A stretch of DNA of 34,209 bases. Source: Kiritimatiellia bacterium (GTDB lineage Bacteria > Verrucomicrobiota > Kiritimatiellia > RFP12 > UBA1067). Both the position numbers and the translations under genes were made by a program. The notes under the pieces are model-generated. The model was not told where the DNA came from and did not search any database. It saw only the letters and a program-made list of their open reading frames with translations. Location: NCBI GenBank assembly GCA_017514235.1, contig JAFWKK010000080.1, positions 1-34,209 on the forward strand, in the 5' to 3' direction. This document shows positions 1-7,777 of the stretch, in pieces (position 1 is the first letter of the stretch; every line of letters begins with the position of its first letter).

Positions 1-89
1 AGGTAATCTGCACAGTCTTGATCGGTTGAGAACCAATCAAGGAACTCCTCAAAGTTCTTCGGATATGGATGTTCGGTAGTCGCTTTCAT
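1..89 (-). CDS. IS1595 family transposase, N-terminal fragment (runs off window)
   Basis: The minus strand from the ATG at 89 encodes 29 residues before the window ends. They include YPKNFEEFLDWF, then STDQDCADYL. IS1595/ISXO2-like transposases open this way, with a short helical segment before RWPxGFxCPxC and the zinc ribbon, which would lie just beyond position 1. The DDE-type catalytic core is outside the window, so activity cannot be judged. The start is supported by a well-formed promoter 7 nt upstream of the ATG. Family assignment rests on this short N-terminus only. Confidence 0.7.
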   Translation of the reverse strand, partial: MKATTEHPYPKNFEEFLDWFSTDQDCADY

Positions 90-96
90 GCCTGAA

Positions 97-125
97 ATGG
101 TATCACAATCTGCAAGGCCCGTCAA
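97..125 (-). promoter_or_regulatory. Promoter of the IS transposase
   Basis: Read on the minus strand, TTGACG (120-125) is followed after exactly 17 bp by TACCAT (97-102), preceded by TGA as an extended -10. Seven bases (90-96) separate the -10 from the ATG, so the predicted transcript starts at or next to the start codon. The same -10 variant, TACCAT, occurs in the promoter at 5335-5363. Confidence 0.6.
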
Positions 126-173
126 TCAGCCACCCAGTTTTCATAAAGTTCTTTCTGAATAACCTTAAATGAG

Positions 174-206
174 TCCGGGGTCCGCGCCCCGGATTTCATT
201 TTTTTG
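174..206 (+). terminator. Intrinsic terminator-like hairpin
   Basis: TCCGGGG (174-180) and CCCCGGA (187-193) form a perfect 7-bp GC-rich stem with a 6-nt loop, followed on the plus strand by a T-rich tail (194-205). As an intrinsic terminator it works for plus-strand transcription arriving from the left, where the insertion sequence now sits. The minus-strand operon ending at 230 also runs into it, but on that strand no U-run follows the stem. Confidence 0.55.
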
Positions 207-229
207 TCATGTCGCTTGAGTAACGTCTT

Positions 230-994
230 TCATGCCTTTGCGAAGAATTTTCGCCTCAGGAATGCAAGCGCCTTCTTCGGCCAGTGCTGTGACTCCAGGT
301 GGATCGCGGGCAGGTCTATCGTGCGCAACCCCATTCGTCTAGTCGCTTCGCCCAGCCAGACGTCCAGCAGCCGTTCCGCAACGAAGCCGAAGACGCGGGC
401 GTCGTATGGCGAATAGTCCGATATGTCGAGCCGGCGTTCCAGCTCGAACAGCACGTCGAAAAGCCAGGTGCAGTATTTGTCCAGAATCGGACGCTTCATC
501 ACCATCATGTTGAACCGGTGGCCCTTTGTCGACCGCATCGCCGCGTCGAACGAGTGCAGGAACTCCGGGTGGCGTTCGGCAAGAATCTGGCGCGTTACGT
601 CCAGATCCACGGCATGGTGGGCGTGGGCGTAGTGCGAGTAAGTTGTTTCAATGAAGTAGTTGCGCTTGTGCGGCAGGATCACGTCGTGCCGCGCCAGGAC
701 CGCCCGGAGCTCGTCTCCGGTGGCGATTCCGTGCGCACCCTTGAAATGCCGTCGGTAGTGAACCAGCCCGATCGCATCGGTCGCGACGTTGCGCCATGCC
801 CAGTACAGCCCGGTAAGCTCGCACCAGTTTGCGTTGCGCGTGCTGATGTTCTCGCCCTCGTCATCGCGCGCATAGCCTATCGGTGGCTTGCCTGCTGCTC
901 CTACCTGCACCGGCAGGTAGGCGGGGTCGTCTGGCATTTCGTAGGGCTTATGGGCCGCTACGATCATCTTCAGCCCTGGGATTTCCGCGTTCAT
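230..994 (-). CDS. DUF4422 family glycosyltransferase
   Basis: Predicted cytoplasmic glycosyltransferase of the DUF4422 type, a family found in capsule and O-antigen gene clusters. The 254-residue product opens with MIVAAHKPYEMP (from residue 10), a typical DUF4422 start. It continues with NISTRNANWCELTGLYWAWRN, then GLVHYRRHF and the late RVFGFVAERLLDVWL segment, all characteristic of the family. I chose the ATG at 994, which lies 17 nt after the stop of the epsG-like gene. The ATG at 967 gives the family-typical N-terminus and is an equally possible start. The open frame extends upstream to 1600, but that part lies antiphase over the epsG-like gene and is not coding. Last gene of the operon. 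Acceptor and donor sugars are unknown. Confidence 0.8.
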   Translation of the reverse strand: MNAEIPGLKMIVAAHKPYEMPDDPAYLPVQVGAAGKPPIGYARDDEGENISTRNANWCELTGLYWAWRNVATDAIGLVHYRRHFKGAHGIATGDELRAVLARHDVILPHKRNYFIETTYSHYAHAHHAVDLDVTRQILAERHPEFLHSFDAAMRSTKGHRFNMMVMKRPILDKYCTWLFDVLFELERRLDISDYSPYDARVFGFVAERLLDVWLGEATRRMGLRTIDLPAIHLESQHWPKKALAFLRRKFFAKA

Positions 995-1011
995 GCGCTT
1001 CGTGCCGAGGT

Positions 1012-2175
1012 TTACCACCCTGCCGATTCCCATCGGTAGGGCAGCACTCCGTTCTTGTTGAAGAGATATATCGAGACCGCAGTCTCGGCTATGAAAGCCG
1101 CCACGACCAGAGCTGTCAGCACCCTGCGGCGGCGCAGGTTCCCCTCCGCAAGCAGTATCTCTGGCAGCATCAGGAACTGCGGCGCGGCATAGTAGTAGTT
1201 TATGCGCTTCATAAGCGGAATGGCTCCTGAGAACGCCAGTGCCGCCGTGCCGATGACGGTCATTCCGTACCACACTGCAAAATATCTGCTCCCCGCTACG
1301 GCTCCGCGCCAGTACCATGCCCCCATCGCCAGGAAGCAGCAGTTGATCGTGAAAAACAGCCATTCGAATCCGTCGGCAGCCAGCTTTGAAGAGAAGTACT
1401 TCACGTATTCCGATCCGACCAGGCTCAACGCGCCGTGCGCAACCGGCGCCGCGACGAACGACAGCGCGATCGACACGGCTATGATGTCGATGCAATGCCG
1501 CGGGTGCAGTTCCCTCCGCGAGAGCGCGTAGAGCGGCAGCAGCAGGATGGCCGAGTAGTGGAATGTCGTTGCGATCGCGACGCACAGGAGGAACCGCCAT
1601 GGCTTTCGGTCCGTCACGAACGCTATGGCCAGCAGCCCGATGCTGATTGCCACGTGCTGCCGCATGATGTTAAGCGAAAGGAAGTAGCTGCCTGTAGCTA
1701 CGTAGAGGAAGGTCGCAAGCGTCGGCCATCGGCAGAACCGGAATATGGCGAAGAAGGCGCAGGCTGTGGAAATCAGGGCGCAGACGGCTATGACGGACCG
1801 AAAGCCCAGTCCGCTGCGCACCGCGCCCTCCATCAGCAGCCGATAGGCGGGTTCGGAACGTCGCAACACTTTCTTGAAGTGCCTGCAGACCGTTTGCGGC
1901 GTTCTGCCGAAAATATGCCGCTTGGCGAGATAGGTGAAGGCCTTTACCTTGTCGGGAGGCGTGCGCGTGCCGTGCACCTGCTCGAGCGCACGGTATTCCG
2001 GGAGATATGTTAGGCGAAAGTCCGTCCCGACGTTCCATCTCATTGCTGAGACGACGAGAAGCGGAACTGCCGCTACGACCATAAGCCAGCGCCATTCCCG
2101 CCGGCGCTCGTAGGCGAACGCGGCAAGGCAGGCAAGGAGAGTTGCGGCGGCGTAGATCATGACTGCGAGGACCAT
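1012..2175 (-). CDS. EpsG-like/Wzy-type polysaccharide polymerase membrane protein
   Basis: A 387-residue protein made largely of hydrophobic helices. The N-terminal part carries ERRREWRWLMVVAAVPLLVVS, then AMRWNVGTDFRLTYLPEYRA. This 'R-x-x-V-G-T-D-Y/F' pattern is typical of EpsG family proteins, thought to polymerise exopolysaccharide repeat units in the inner membrane. FRFCRWPTLATFLYVATGSYF and NIMRQHVAISIGLLAIAF match the family's central region, and FHYSAILLLPLYALSRR the late one. Two starts are possible. ATG 2175 overlaps the upstream gene by 19 nt and has AAAGGA directly in front. ATG 2160 overlaps it by ATGA. Both imply translational coupling. With the DUF4422 glycosyltransferase downstream it points to surface polysaccharide assembly. 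Confidence 0.8.
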   Translation of the reverse strand: MVLAVMIYAAATLLACLAAFAYERRREWRWLMVVAAVPLLVVSAMRWNVGTDFRLTYLPEYRALEQVHGTRTPPDKVKAFTYLAKRHIFGRTPQTVCRHFKKVLRRSEPAYRLLMEGAVRSGLGFRSVIAVCALISTACAFFAIFRFCRWPTLATFLYVATGSYFLSLNIMRQHVAISIGLLAIAFVTDRKPWRFLLCVAIATTFHYSAILLLPLYALSRRELHPRHCIDIIAVSIALSFVAAPVAHGALSLVGSEYVKYFSSKLAADGFEWLFFTINCCFLAMGAWYWRGAVAGSRYFAVWYGMTVIGTAALAFSGAIPLMKRINYYYAAPQFLMLPEILLAEGNLRRRRVLTALVVAAFIAETAVSIYLFNKNGVLPYRWESAGW

Positions 2176-3107
2176 TCCTTTATTTCGGCCGCGACCTGGT
2201 CGATCGCGTCGAACACGCGCTTGCGCCTGTCCTCGTTCAGGATGGACGACCAGGAGGCGTTGACGAATCCCTTCAACCGTTTCGGGCTGATGTGCTTGCG
2301 GCAGTACCTTACGAGTCCGGAGAAGTTGTCGTCGTTGTTCGCTCCCTTCGGGAAATACGGCGGCACCCAGTTCGTGCCGGTCGGCACCTGGTAGAAGCCG
2401 GCCCTGTCAAGCTTGTCGAACGCGGCGAGCCGCTTTGCCTCGTAGGGGCGCTCCGGCGGCTCCCCCTCCCACCGGCGGCCGTAGTACCAGTTGGACTGCA
2501 GCACGGAGCGCGGCATGCGCTTCAGGAATTCGTCCTCATGGTCCCAGAAGTAGTCGCTCCATATCCACGCCCCGGCGCCGCGGCGTTCGATTTCCTTCAC
2601 GAAGAAGAGGAAGTCGTGCCACCACAGCTCGCCCTGTCGCGCACACGCGTGCTTGTAGCTCCGCTGCTGGTCTACCGTCTCTTCGTCGTAGCCGAGATGG
2701 AAGAGACGCGGCTTGCCGAAGATCGCGAACACGTCGGATATGATTTCCGAACAGGCACGGTAATATTCCCTCGTCGAAACCATGCGCGAATATTCGCCGA
2801 GCCATGTGTCGTGGCAGGTCGAGAAGTTAAGCTTCGGTATGACCTCGATGCCCATCTGCCTGACTCGGTCGAGCTCGCCCTTTAGCTTGTCCGGCGGCCA
2901 GCTTCCCTTGATCGCCAGTTCGGGATGGGACGGATACTTGACGCCCTCGCTGAGATCGAGAATCAGGGTGTTGATTCCTCCGGCCTTGATGCGCTCCGTC
3001 GCCTCTCGCCACATCGACTCGTCGAAGTCCATTTGCGTGAAGAAGGGGTTGTCGCCCGAGAAGTTTCGACCCAGGTGGAAGAGTACGCCCCACATCATTT
3101 TTTTCAT
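2157..3107 (-). CDS. GH20-like TIM-barrel protein
   Basis: A 316-residue protein with no clear signal peptide. The motif FHLGYDEE (residues 136-143) resembles the HxGxDE catalytic motif of family GH20 hexosaminidases, where the Asp-Glu pair (here D141-E142) acts in substrate-assisted hydrolysis. Barrel-strand-like segments precede it: INTLILDLSEG (45-55) and GIEVIPKLNFS (86-96). A later segment, GAWIWSDYFWDHEDEFLKRMP, is typical of the aromatic-lined substrate pocket of GH20-like barrels. The protein is shorter than full GH20 enzymes and lacks their N-terminal domain, so true hydrolase activity is an inference. Start and stop overlap the neighbours by ATGA on both sides, so it is translated with the exported phosphoesterase and the polymerase. 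Confidence 0.55.
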   Translation of the reverse strand: MKKMMWGVLFHLGRNFSGDNPFFTQMDFDESMWREATERIKAGGINTLILDLSEGVKYPSHPELAIKGSWPPDKLKGELDRVRQMGIEVIPKLNFSTCHDTWLGEYSRMVSTREYYRACSEIISDVFAIFGKPRLFHLGYDEETVDQQRSYKHACARQGELWWHDFLFFVKEIERRGAGAWIWSDYFWDHEDEFLKRMPRSVLQSNWYYGRRWEGEPPERPYEAKRLAAFDKLDRAGFYQVPTGTNWVPPYFPKGANNDDNFSGLVRYCRKHISPKRLKGFVNASWSSILNEDRRKRVFDAIDQVAAEIKEWSSQS

Positions 3108-5209
3108 ATCGGGAACATCCTTATCATGCCAGCCATGTCGGCTGCGAAGAGCCGCCCGTCAGAAATCGCCACGCCCGCGAGATAGGGTGCGCCGGTGGCG
3201 ATGCGGCGCTTTTCCGCGCCGGTCGCCAGGTCCCAGAAATGGATTATGCCGTCTGCGCAGGCGGCGCAAACCGTCGAATTGTCCGTCAGGACGGGCGAAG
3301 TGTTCACCATCCGTCCTTTATTCCTGTAGGCTCCGACCCCAAGAAGCGACATGTCGGCAGTTCCGCGCCAGACGATTTCCAGTGTGTTCCTGTCGATGGA
3401 CAGCAGCCCGCCGTTGAGAGACCCCACCAGATAGTGGCCGCCCGCCGCCAGGATCGGGCCGGACGGCAGTGCCGTTACCTCCTTGAGTTCCTTGTTCCGC
3501 AGGACCTGTCCCGTCGCCAAATCGACTTCGCCGATGTTCCAATAGCACGCGACTACCGCCTTCCCGTCGGTAATCAGCGGGTCGGCGCCGGGGAACCGCC
3601 AAGGCTTCCCGTCGGCCTGCCAAAGCCGGGCTCCGGTTTCAAGGTCGTGGCATTCGAGCCCGTCCCAGTTCGCCGCCCATACCATCTTGCCCTCGCCTAT
3701 TCCCGGCGCCCCGGCAACCGGCTCGCGTTCCCATGAGGAGTTGCGCCACTTTACCGCGCCCGTCGCGGCATCGACAGCAGTCAGGCGCGAACCGTAGCCC
3801 ACGTACGCCGTGCGGCCATCTTCCGATGCTGTCACCGCCGATGCCAACACCTGGAAATGGTACGGCAGCTGCATCTTCCAGACGCTCTTTCCGCTGTTCG
3901 CGGCAAACGCATAGACGCTGCCGCCTGCGTCTTGCACGATGACGTTGCCGCCCGCAACGACCATCCTGTTCTTGATTGAGTTGGCGACCTTGCGTTTCCA
4001 TGCGACCGCACCATTCCGCGCGTCGAACGCCACCACCATTCCCGTGCCGCGGTTCTCGTCGTCCGTCGTGCCGACGAACACCCTGCCGCTGGAGACGACA
4101 GGCGTGCAGAAGAGAACTGGCGCCGGCAGCTTCCGCTCCCATGCCGCGCCGGAGCGCGACGTCTGCCATGTCCGCTGCCGGTTGCGCCCGTAGTGGTTCT
4201 CGGAAACAAACGCGCCGTCTGGCTTCACGTCGAAGACTCGCACGATTTCCGGCGAATGGTCTATGCCGCCGAAGTTGGGGTTGGATGACGCCATGAACGC
4301 AACGCCGCCGTTGCCGCTCGTGTAGGTGTTGTGCACGTGCCCGTAGACGAATCCCCTGAAGTTGCAGGCGCTACGCAGGTCGAGCGGACGCTCCTTGCCG
4401 ATTACAAGCCCGGCCTCGCTCTCGTTTTTCGCGTGAAAGAGCATGTGACTGAACGCCATCACCGGCTGGTTCGGCTTTATGGGCGCAAGGTCGGCGCGGA
4501 TCCAGTCCGCTAGCTCGTCCTCGTCGTAGCTCGGTTTGACGTCCCAGCCTTCGGTCATGGGCACGACGAGAAAATGGATGCCGCCAGCGTTGAACGAGTA
4601 CCGGCAAGGCCCGAAAAGCCCCTCGAACGCCTGTTCGCCATAGTCGCCCGCGACGCAATCGTGGTTGCCTAGGCAGTAGAGAACCGGCAAGCCCATGTTC
4701 TCCGTGTTCATCAGCTGCGCATGCGCCTGCATCCCGGCAAGATAGCAGATGTCGCCGGTATGGACGATGAACGCGCACCGCTCCGCGTGCGCGATCTGGC
4801 GGACGTCGTCGATCCACTGCCGGTTGTACGCATTGTCCTCGCTGATCTCGGAATCGGCAATCTGCACGAAGCGGCAGCCGCATTTCTCCTTCCCCTCAGA
4901 TGCCTTTTCGAGCGAGAAGCCGTATGAGGCCGCCGGAGCGATCCGCCGGTACCAGTCCTTCATCTGATAGCCGCACGGCGGTGAAACGGCCACGAACCGC
5001 GCCCCTTCGCGCCGGGGCAGGGCGAAGGTTCCGTCAGTGCCAGTGCGGACGCACTGAAGCCCGTCGGAAACTACGACCCTTGCCAGCCCCTTGCCGTCGG
5101 CTGTGACTTGCCCGCGAATCTCGCCTGCCACACTGGCGGTGCGGGCAGTTCCCAGTCCGCTGCAAAGCACACCGGCTGCAGAAAGTTCTAGAAATTCCCG
5201 TCTCCTCAT
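3104..5209 (-). CDS. Tat-exported calcineurin-like phosphoesterase with PQQ-like beta-propeller
   Basis: A 701-residue, three-part exported protein. Residues 1-28 form a twin-arginine signal (RRREFLELSAAG). Residues 30-100 fit the beta-sandwich N-terminal domain of this phosphoesterase group. Residues 112-340 are a metallophosphoesterase with HTGDICY (150-156), GNHD (181-184), SH (254-255) and GHVH (290-293). Residues 345-701 contain repeated blades such as VVAFDARNGAVAWKRKV and YAFAANSGKSVWKMQL, a PQQ-like (YWTD-type) propeller. The first metal motif, normally DxH, reads D119-S-E121, so one histidine ligand is replaced by Glu. First gene of the polysaccharide operon, with a good promoter at 5335-5363. 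Substrate unknown; periplasmic location is inferred from the Tat signal. Confidence 0.8.
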   Translation of the reverse strand: MRRREFLELSAAGVLCSGLGTARTASVAGEIRGQVTADGKGLARVVVSDGLQCVRTGTDGTFALPRREGARFVAVSPPCGYQMKDWYRRIAPAASYGFSLEKASEGKEKCGCRFVQIADSEISEDNAYNRQWIDDVRQIAHAERCAFIVHTGDICYLAGMQAHAQLMNTENMGLPVLYCLGNHDCVAGDYGEQAFEGLFGPCRYSFNAGGIHFLVVPMTEGWDVKPSYDEDELADWIRADLAPIKPNQPVMAFSHMLFHAKNESEAGLVIGKERPLDLRSACNFRGFVYGHVHNTYTSGNGGVAFMASSNPNFGGIDHSPEIVRVFDVKPDGAFVSENHYGRNRQRTWQTSRSGAAWERKLPAPVLFCTPVVSSGRVFVGTTDDENRGTGMVVAFDARNGAVAWKRKVANSIKNRMVVAGGNVIVQDAGGSVYAFAANSGKSVWKMQLPYHFQVLASAVTASEDGRTAYVGYGSRLTAVDAATGAVKWRNSSWEREPVAGAPGIGEGKMVWAANWDGLECHDLETGARLWQADGKPWRFPGADPLITDGKAVVACYWNIGEVDLATGQVLRNKELKEVTALPSGPILAAGGHYLVGSLNGGLLSIDRNTLEIVWRGTADMSLLGVGAYRNKGRMVNTSPVLTDNSTVCAACADGIIHFWDLATGAEKRRIATGAPYLAGVAISDGRLFAADMAGMIRMFPI

Positions 5210-5228
5210 CTTGATCGTTACCTGATGG

Positions 5229-5276
5229 TCAGCGCAGTTCCGTCATAAGGGCGGCAGCCATGTTCCTGATGCTCAT
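5229..5276 (-). CDS. Possible 15-residue leader peptide
   Basis: Between the promoter at 5335-5363 and the phosphoesterase gene, the minus strand has an ATG at 5276 opening a 15-codon frame (MSIRNMAAALMTELR). AAGGA lies at good spacing upstream (9 nt), a better ribosome-binding site than that of the large gene itself. It ends 19 nt before the next start. It may be a translated leader that feeds ribosomes to the operon, or chance. No amino-acid run or terminator pair suggests classical attenuation. Confidence 0.25.
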   Translation of the reverse strand: MSIRNMAAALMTELR

Positions 5277-5334
5277 CGATTTTGTTCCTTGTTTTTTGTT
5301 TGCGGAAGGTCGAACATCCAAAGAAAACGTCAAC

Positions 5335-5363
5335 ATGGTACCAAAATGAACTGGTAAAGTCAA
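5335..5363 (-). promoter_or_regulatory. Promoter of the polysaccharide operon
   Basis: On the minus strand TTGACT (5358-5363) is followed after 17 bp by TACCAT (5335-5340) with an upstream TGG, an extended -10. The -35 overlaps the stop codon of the Sir2 gene (5360-5362), so the promoter sits at the end of the preceding operon. The predicted leader to the phosphoesterase ATG is about 120 nt, longer than at most promoters in this window. Confidence 0.6.
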
Positions 5364-6085
5364 ATCGCCTGCACGGCCTCCGCAAACTCCGCAAGGTCGC
5401 GGCAGACTCCTGCCGCAAAAGGGTCGAGCGAAGTAGGCTGTGCGTTTACGATGAACACCTTCGCGCCGCCTTGGAGCGCGAGGCGCGGCAGCCCCGCCGC
5501 CGGGAAGACCGTCAGCGACGTGCCCAGCACCAGGAAAACGTCGCTTCGCATGGCCAGTGACTGCGCCGCCGCGAATGCCGCCTCTGGGAGCGCCTCGCCG
5601 AAGAACGTTATATCAGGCTTGTATGCGCCGCCGCATGTGCAGCGCGGCACGTCGCCTGGCGCGGCTCGCAACATGGCGAGCACTTCGTCGAACGTCTTCT
5701 CCGCTCCGCACTTCCGGCAGTGGTGCAGTATCGGCGAACCATGCACCTCGTATACGTTCGAGGAACCGGCCTTCTGGTGCAGCATGTCAATGTTCTGCGT
5801 GGCGATGCCCTTGAGCAGGCCCAGGTCCTCCAGGTGCTTCAGCGCCCGGTGCACCGGACCCGGCTCGAACCGGTCGAGGCCGTAGACAAGTTCCGCGCAG
5901 CCGCGGTAGTAAATCGACGGGTCGCGGTCGAACCAGTCGATGTCGAATATCCGCTCGGCGTCCTTCTGCTTGTACAGCCCCTGCGGCCCTCGGAAGTCCG
6001 GAATCCCGCACAGCGTGGAAACTCCTGCGCCGGTGAGGCAGCCGACGTGCCGCGCGTTCCTGATGGCCTCGATCATCTTCTTCAT
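5360..6085 (-). CDS. Sir2 family NAD-dependent protein deacylase (sirtuin)
   Basis: A 241-residue sirtuin that removes acyl groups from lysines using NAD+. It shows GAGVST (19-24) and the IPDFRG loop (28-33) for NAD binding, TQNID (96-100), and the catalytic histidine in VHGS (H115). The zinc-binding pairs are C123-x2-C126 and C149-x-C151, followed by FFGE (161-164). Length fits small bacterial CobB-type enzymes. The open frame continues upstream to 6445, but that part overlaps the TerB-DnaJ gene out of phase. ATG 6085 overlaps that gene's stop as ATGA. It is the last gene of the yfcE-htpX operon. Deacetylase versus desuccinylase preference cannot be settled by eye. Confidence 0.92.
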   Translation of the reverse strand: MKKMIEAIRNARHVGCLTGAGVSTLCGIPDFRGPQGLYKQKDAERIFDIDWFDRDPSIYYRGCAELVYGLDRFEPGPVHRALKHLEDLGLLKGIATQNIDMLHQKAGSSNVYEVHGSPILHHCRKCGAEKTFDEVLAMLRAAPGDVPRCTCGGAYKPDITFFGEALPEAAFAAAQSLAMRSDVFLVLGTSLTVFPAAGLPRLALQGGAKVFIVNAQPTSLDPFAAGVCRDLAEFAEAVQAI

Positions 6086-6873
6086 ATTCCCCTCGCCTCC
6101 TTGATAGTGGCCCATGCCGCGTTGATGCGGCTCATGCGTTCGGTAGCCTTGCCGACCATTTCCTCCGGCAGCCCCTGCGCCCGCAGCGCGTCCGGGTGGT
6201 TCTTCTTCGCCAGGTCGCGGTAGCGCCGGCGCAGCGCTTCCGCGTCGTCCGTCGCCTTCGCCCCGAGCACCGAATAGGCGTCCGCCAGCGGATCGCGCGC
6301 CGTCGCTCCGCGTCCGCCGCCTCCTAGCCGTTGGGACGCGAAGTATGCGTACCAGTCCGGCCGGATGTCGAGCGCCGAGGGAATGTGCTGCAGTATGCGA
6401 AGCTCCTCCGGGCCGAACGTGCCGTCTGCGCCTGCGATGTCCCACAGGATCTCGTAGAACAGCTCGCGTACTTCCAGCGAGTCGACTGCGGCGGCGAACT
6501 CCCTTGCGTATTCGCCTATGGTGTGCGAGTCGTCTTTCGCCCGCCGGAAGACCCCTATGGCGTAGTCGCGCGCGGCGGCGGTGAAGCCGAGCCGGCGGAA
6601 GGCGCGTTCAACGCCGTCGATCTCCGCCTGGGTGACTCGCCCGTCGGCCTTCGCCATCTTCGCCAGCATGGCTGCGGCGGACGCGCAGAAGATGAGGCTA
6701 CGCTGGCTCTGCGAGTATGTCTGCCCGAAGCGCGGACGCCGCCTCGAGCCGGCGGCGGCGCGCTTTTCTATGTTGTGTCCCAGGGCCGCGCCTATGATGG
6801 CGCCGAGCGGTCCGCCGAAGAGGCTGCCGAGATACCCGCCTATCGCAATTCCCTTCCAGCCCATGCCCGGCAC
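6082..6873 (-). CDS. TerB and J-domain protein (DjlA-like co-chaperone)
   Basis: A 263-residue protein in three parts. A glycine-rich hydrophobic segment (8-33, GIAIGGYLGSLFGGPLGAIIG) is probably a membrane anchor or hairpin. A TerB-like helical domain follows (about 60-165), with two acidic motifs, KADGRVTQAEI (75-85) and GADGTFGPEEL (148-158). A C-terminal J-domain (about 196-260) carries the HPD signature at 226-228 that stimulates Hsp70 ATPase. This architecture matches DjlA-type membrane-bound DnaJ proteins. It lies 9 nt after htpX and overlaps sir2, consistent with a role in envelope protein quality control. Confidence 0.85.
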   Translation of the reverse strand: MPGMGWKGIAIGGYLGSLFGGPLGAIIGAALGHNIEKRAAAGSRRRPRFGQTYSQSQRSLIFCASAAAMLAKMAKADGRVTQAEIDGVERAFRRLGFTAAARDYAIGVFRRAKDDSHTIGEYAREFAAAVDSLEVRELFYEILWDIAGADGTFGPEELRILQHIPSALDIRPDWYAYFASQRLGGGGRGATARDPLADAYSVLGAKATDDAEALRRRYRDLAKKNHPDALRAQGLPEEMVGKATERMSRINAAWATIKEARGI

Positions 6874-6882
6874 CGTTCCGTC

Positions 6883-7767
6883 TTATGCGAAGACGCCTGA
6901 GCCCAGGTTCTGGAGCGCGCTGATGCGGTCGTCGAGCGATGGGTGCGTCGCCCATACGGACGTCTTGCGCTTCCCTGCTATGCCCATCGCCCGCAGGGAG
7001 TCCGGCAGCACCCCGGGCTGCAGGTTCCCGAGCCTGCGCAGGGCGGCGATCATCGGCGACGGCGAGCCGAGCAGCCGCGCCGACCCCGCGTCCGCCGCGT
7101 ATTCGCGCTTGCGCGAGAACCACATCACGACCAGCGAGGCGAGCGCGCCCAGTGCGATCTGCAGCACCATCACCGCCAGGAAATACACGCCGCCGTTCGA
7201 GCGGCGTCCGCCCCTGCCTTCGCCGGAGCCGGCGAGCACCGACGCCAAGACGCGCGAGACGACGATGACGAATGCGTTGAGCACTCCCTGCACCAGCGTA
7301 AGCGTCACCATGTCGCCGTTCGCCACGTGGCTCATCTCGTGCCCGAGCACCGCGCGCAGCTCTTCCTTAGTCATCTGGCCCATGATGTCCGACGACACCG
7401 CTACGAGCGCGTGGTTCTTGAACGCGCCCGTGGCGAAGGCGTTCGCCGCGCCAGGATATATCGCCACTTCGGGCATCTTCACTCCGGCGCGCCTGGACAG
7501 GTCCTCGACCGTGGTCACGAGCCAGCGTTCGGCCTCGCCCTCGCTGCCGTCGATGGTCTTCGCCCGGCACGCGAGTTTCGCCATCGTCTTGGACATCAGC
7601 AGCGATATGATCGAGCCGCCCATGCCGTAGACCGCCGCCACGACCAGCAGGTTGGCCCATTCCTGGTCCATCGGCACGCCCATGACTGCGCACAGCACGT
7701 TGGCAACGATGGTCAGCATCGCCATTACCGCGATGTTCGTGATCAGGAAAAGCAGAATCCGTTTCAT
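6883..7767 (-). CDS. htpX: HtpX membrane zinc metalloprotease
   Basis: A 294-residue M48-family protease that degrades misfolded membrane proteins. The zinc motif HEMSH is at 143-147, with the third ligand Glu222 in REYAADAGSA. Four hydrophobic segments (about 5-25, 38-58, 155-178 and 193-216) give the expected topology, with the active site on the cytoplasmic side. A strong ribosome-binding site (GAGGAGG) precedes the ATG and overlaps the end of the YfcE-like gene, so the two are co-transcribed. A Gly/Arg-rich loop at 180-192 separates helices 3 and 4. Confidence 0.95.
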   Translation of the reverse strand: MKRILLFLITNIAVMAMLTIVANVLCAVMGVPMDQEWANLLVVAAVYGMGGSIISLLMSKTMAKLACRAKTIDGSEGEAERWLVTTVEDLSRRAGVKMPEVAIYPGAANAFATGAFKNHALVAVSSDIMGQMTKEELRAVLGHEMSHVANGDMVTLTLVQGVLNAFVIVVSRVLASVLAGSGEGRGGRRSNGGVYFLAVMVLQIALGALASLVVMWFSRKREYAADAGSARLLGSPSPMIAALRRLGNLQPGVLPDSLRAMGIAGKRKTSVWATHPSLDDRISALQNLGSGVFA

Positions 7768-7777
7768 GTTTGCCTCC

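Larger units (their letters stand above)
1..135 (-). mobile_element. IS1595-type insertion sequence, 5' end only
   Basis: The left edge of the window cuts through an insertion sequence whose transposase reads leftwards out of the window. The element is recognised from the transposase N-terminus (next entry). The outer boundary is not certain. The stretch at about 117-134, read on the minus strand as GGGTGGCTGATTGACG, has the look of a terminal inverted repeat, and the promoter -35 lies inside it. The other end is outside the window, so the inverted repeat and the target duplication cannot be checked. Base composition is visibly more AT-rich than in the genes to the right. Confidence 0.6.

Noticed and set aside
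174-206. Hairpin as terminator of the minus-strand polysaccharide operon
   Set aside because: The T-run follows the stem only on the plus strand. On the minus strand the A-tract precedes it, so it is annotated as a plus-strand terminator.
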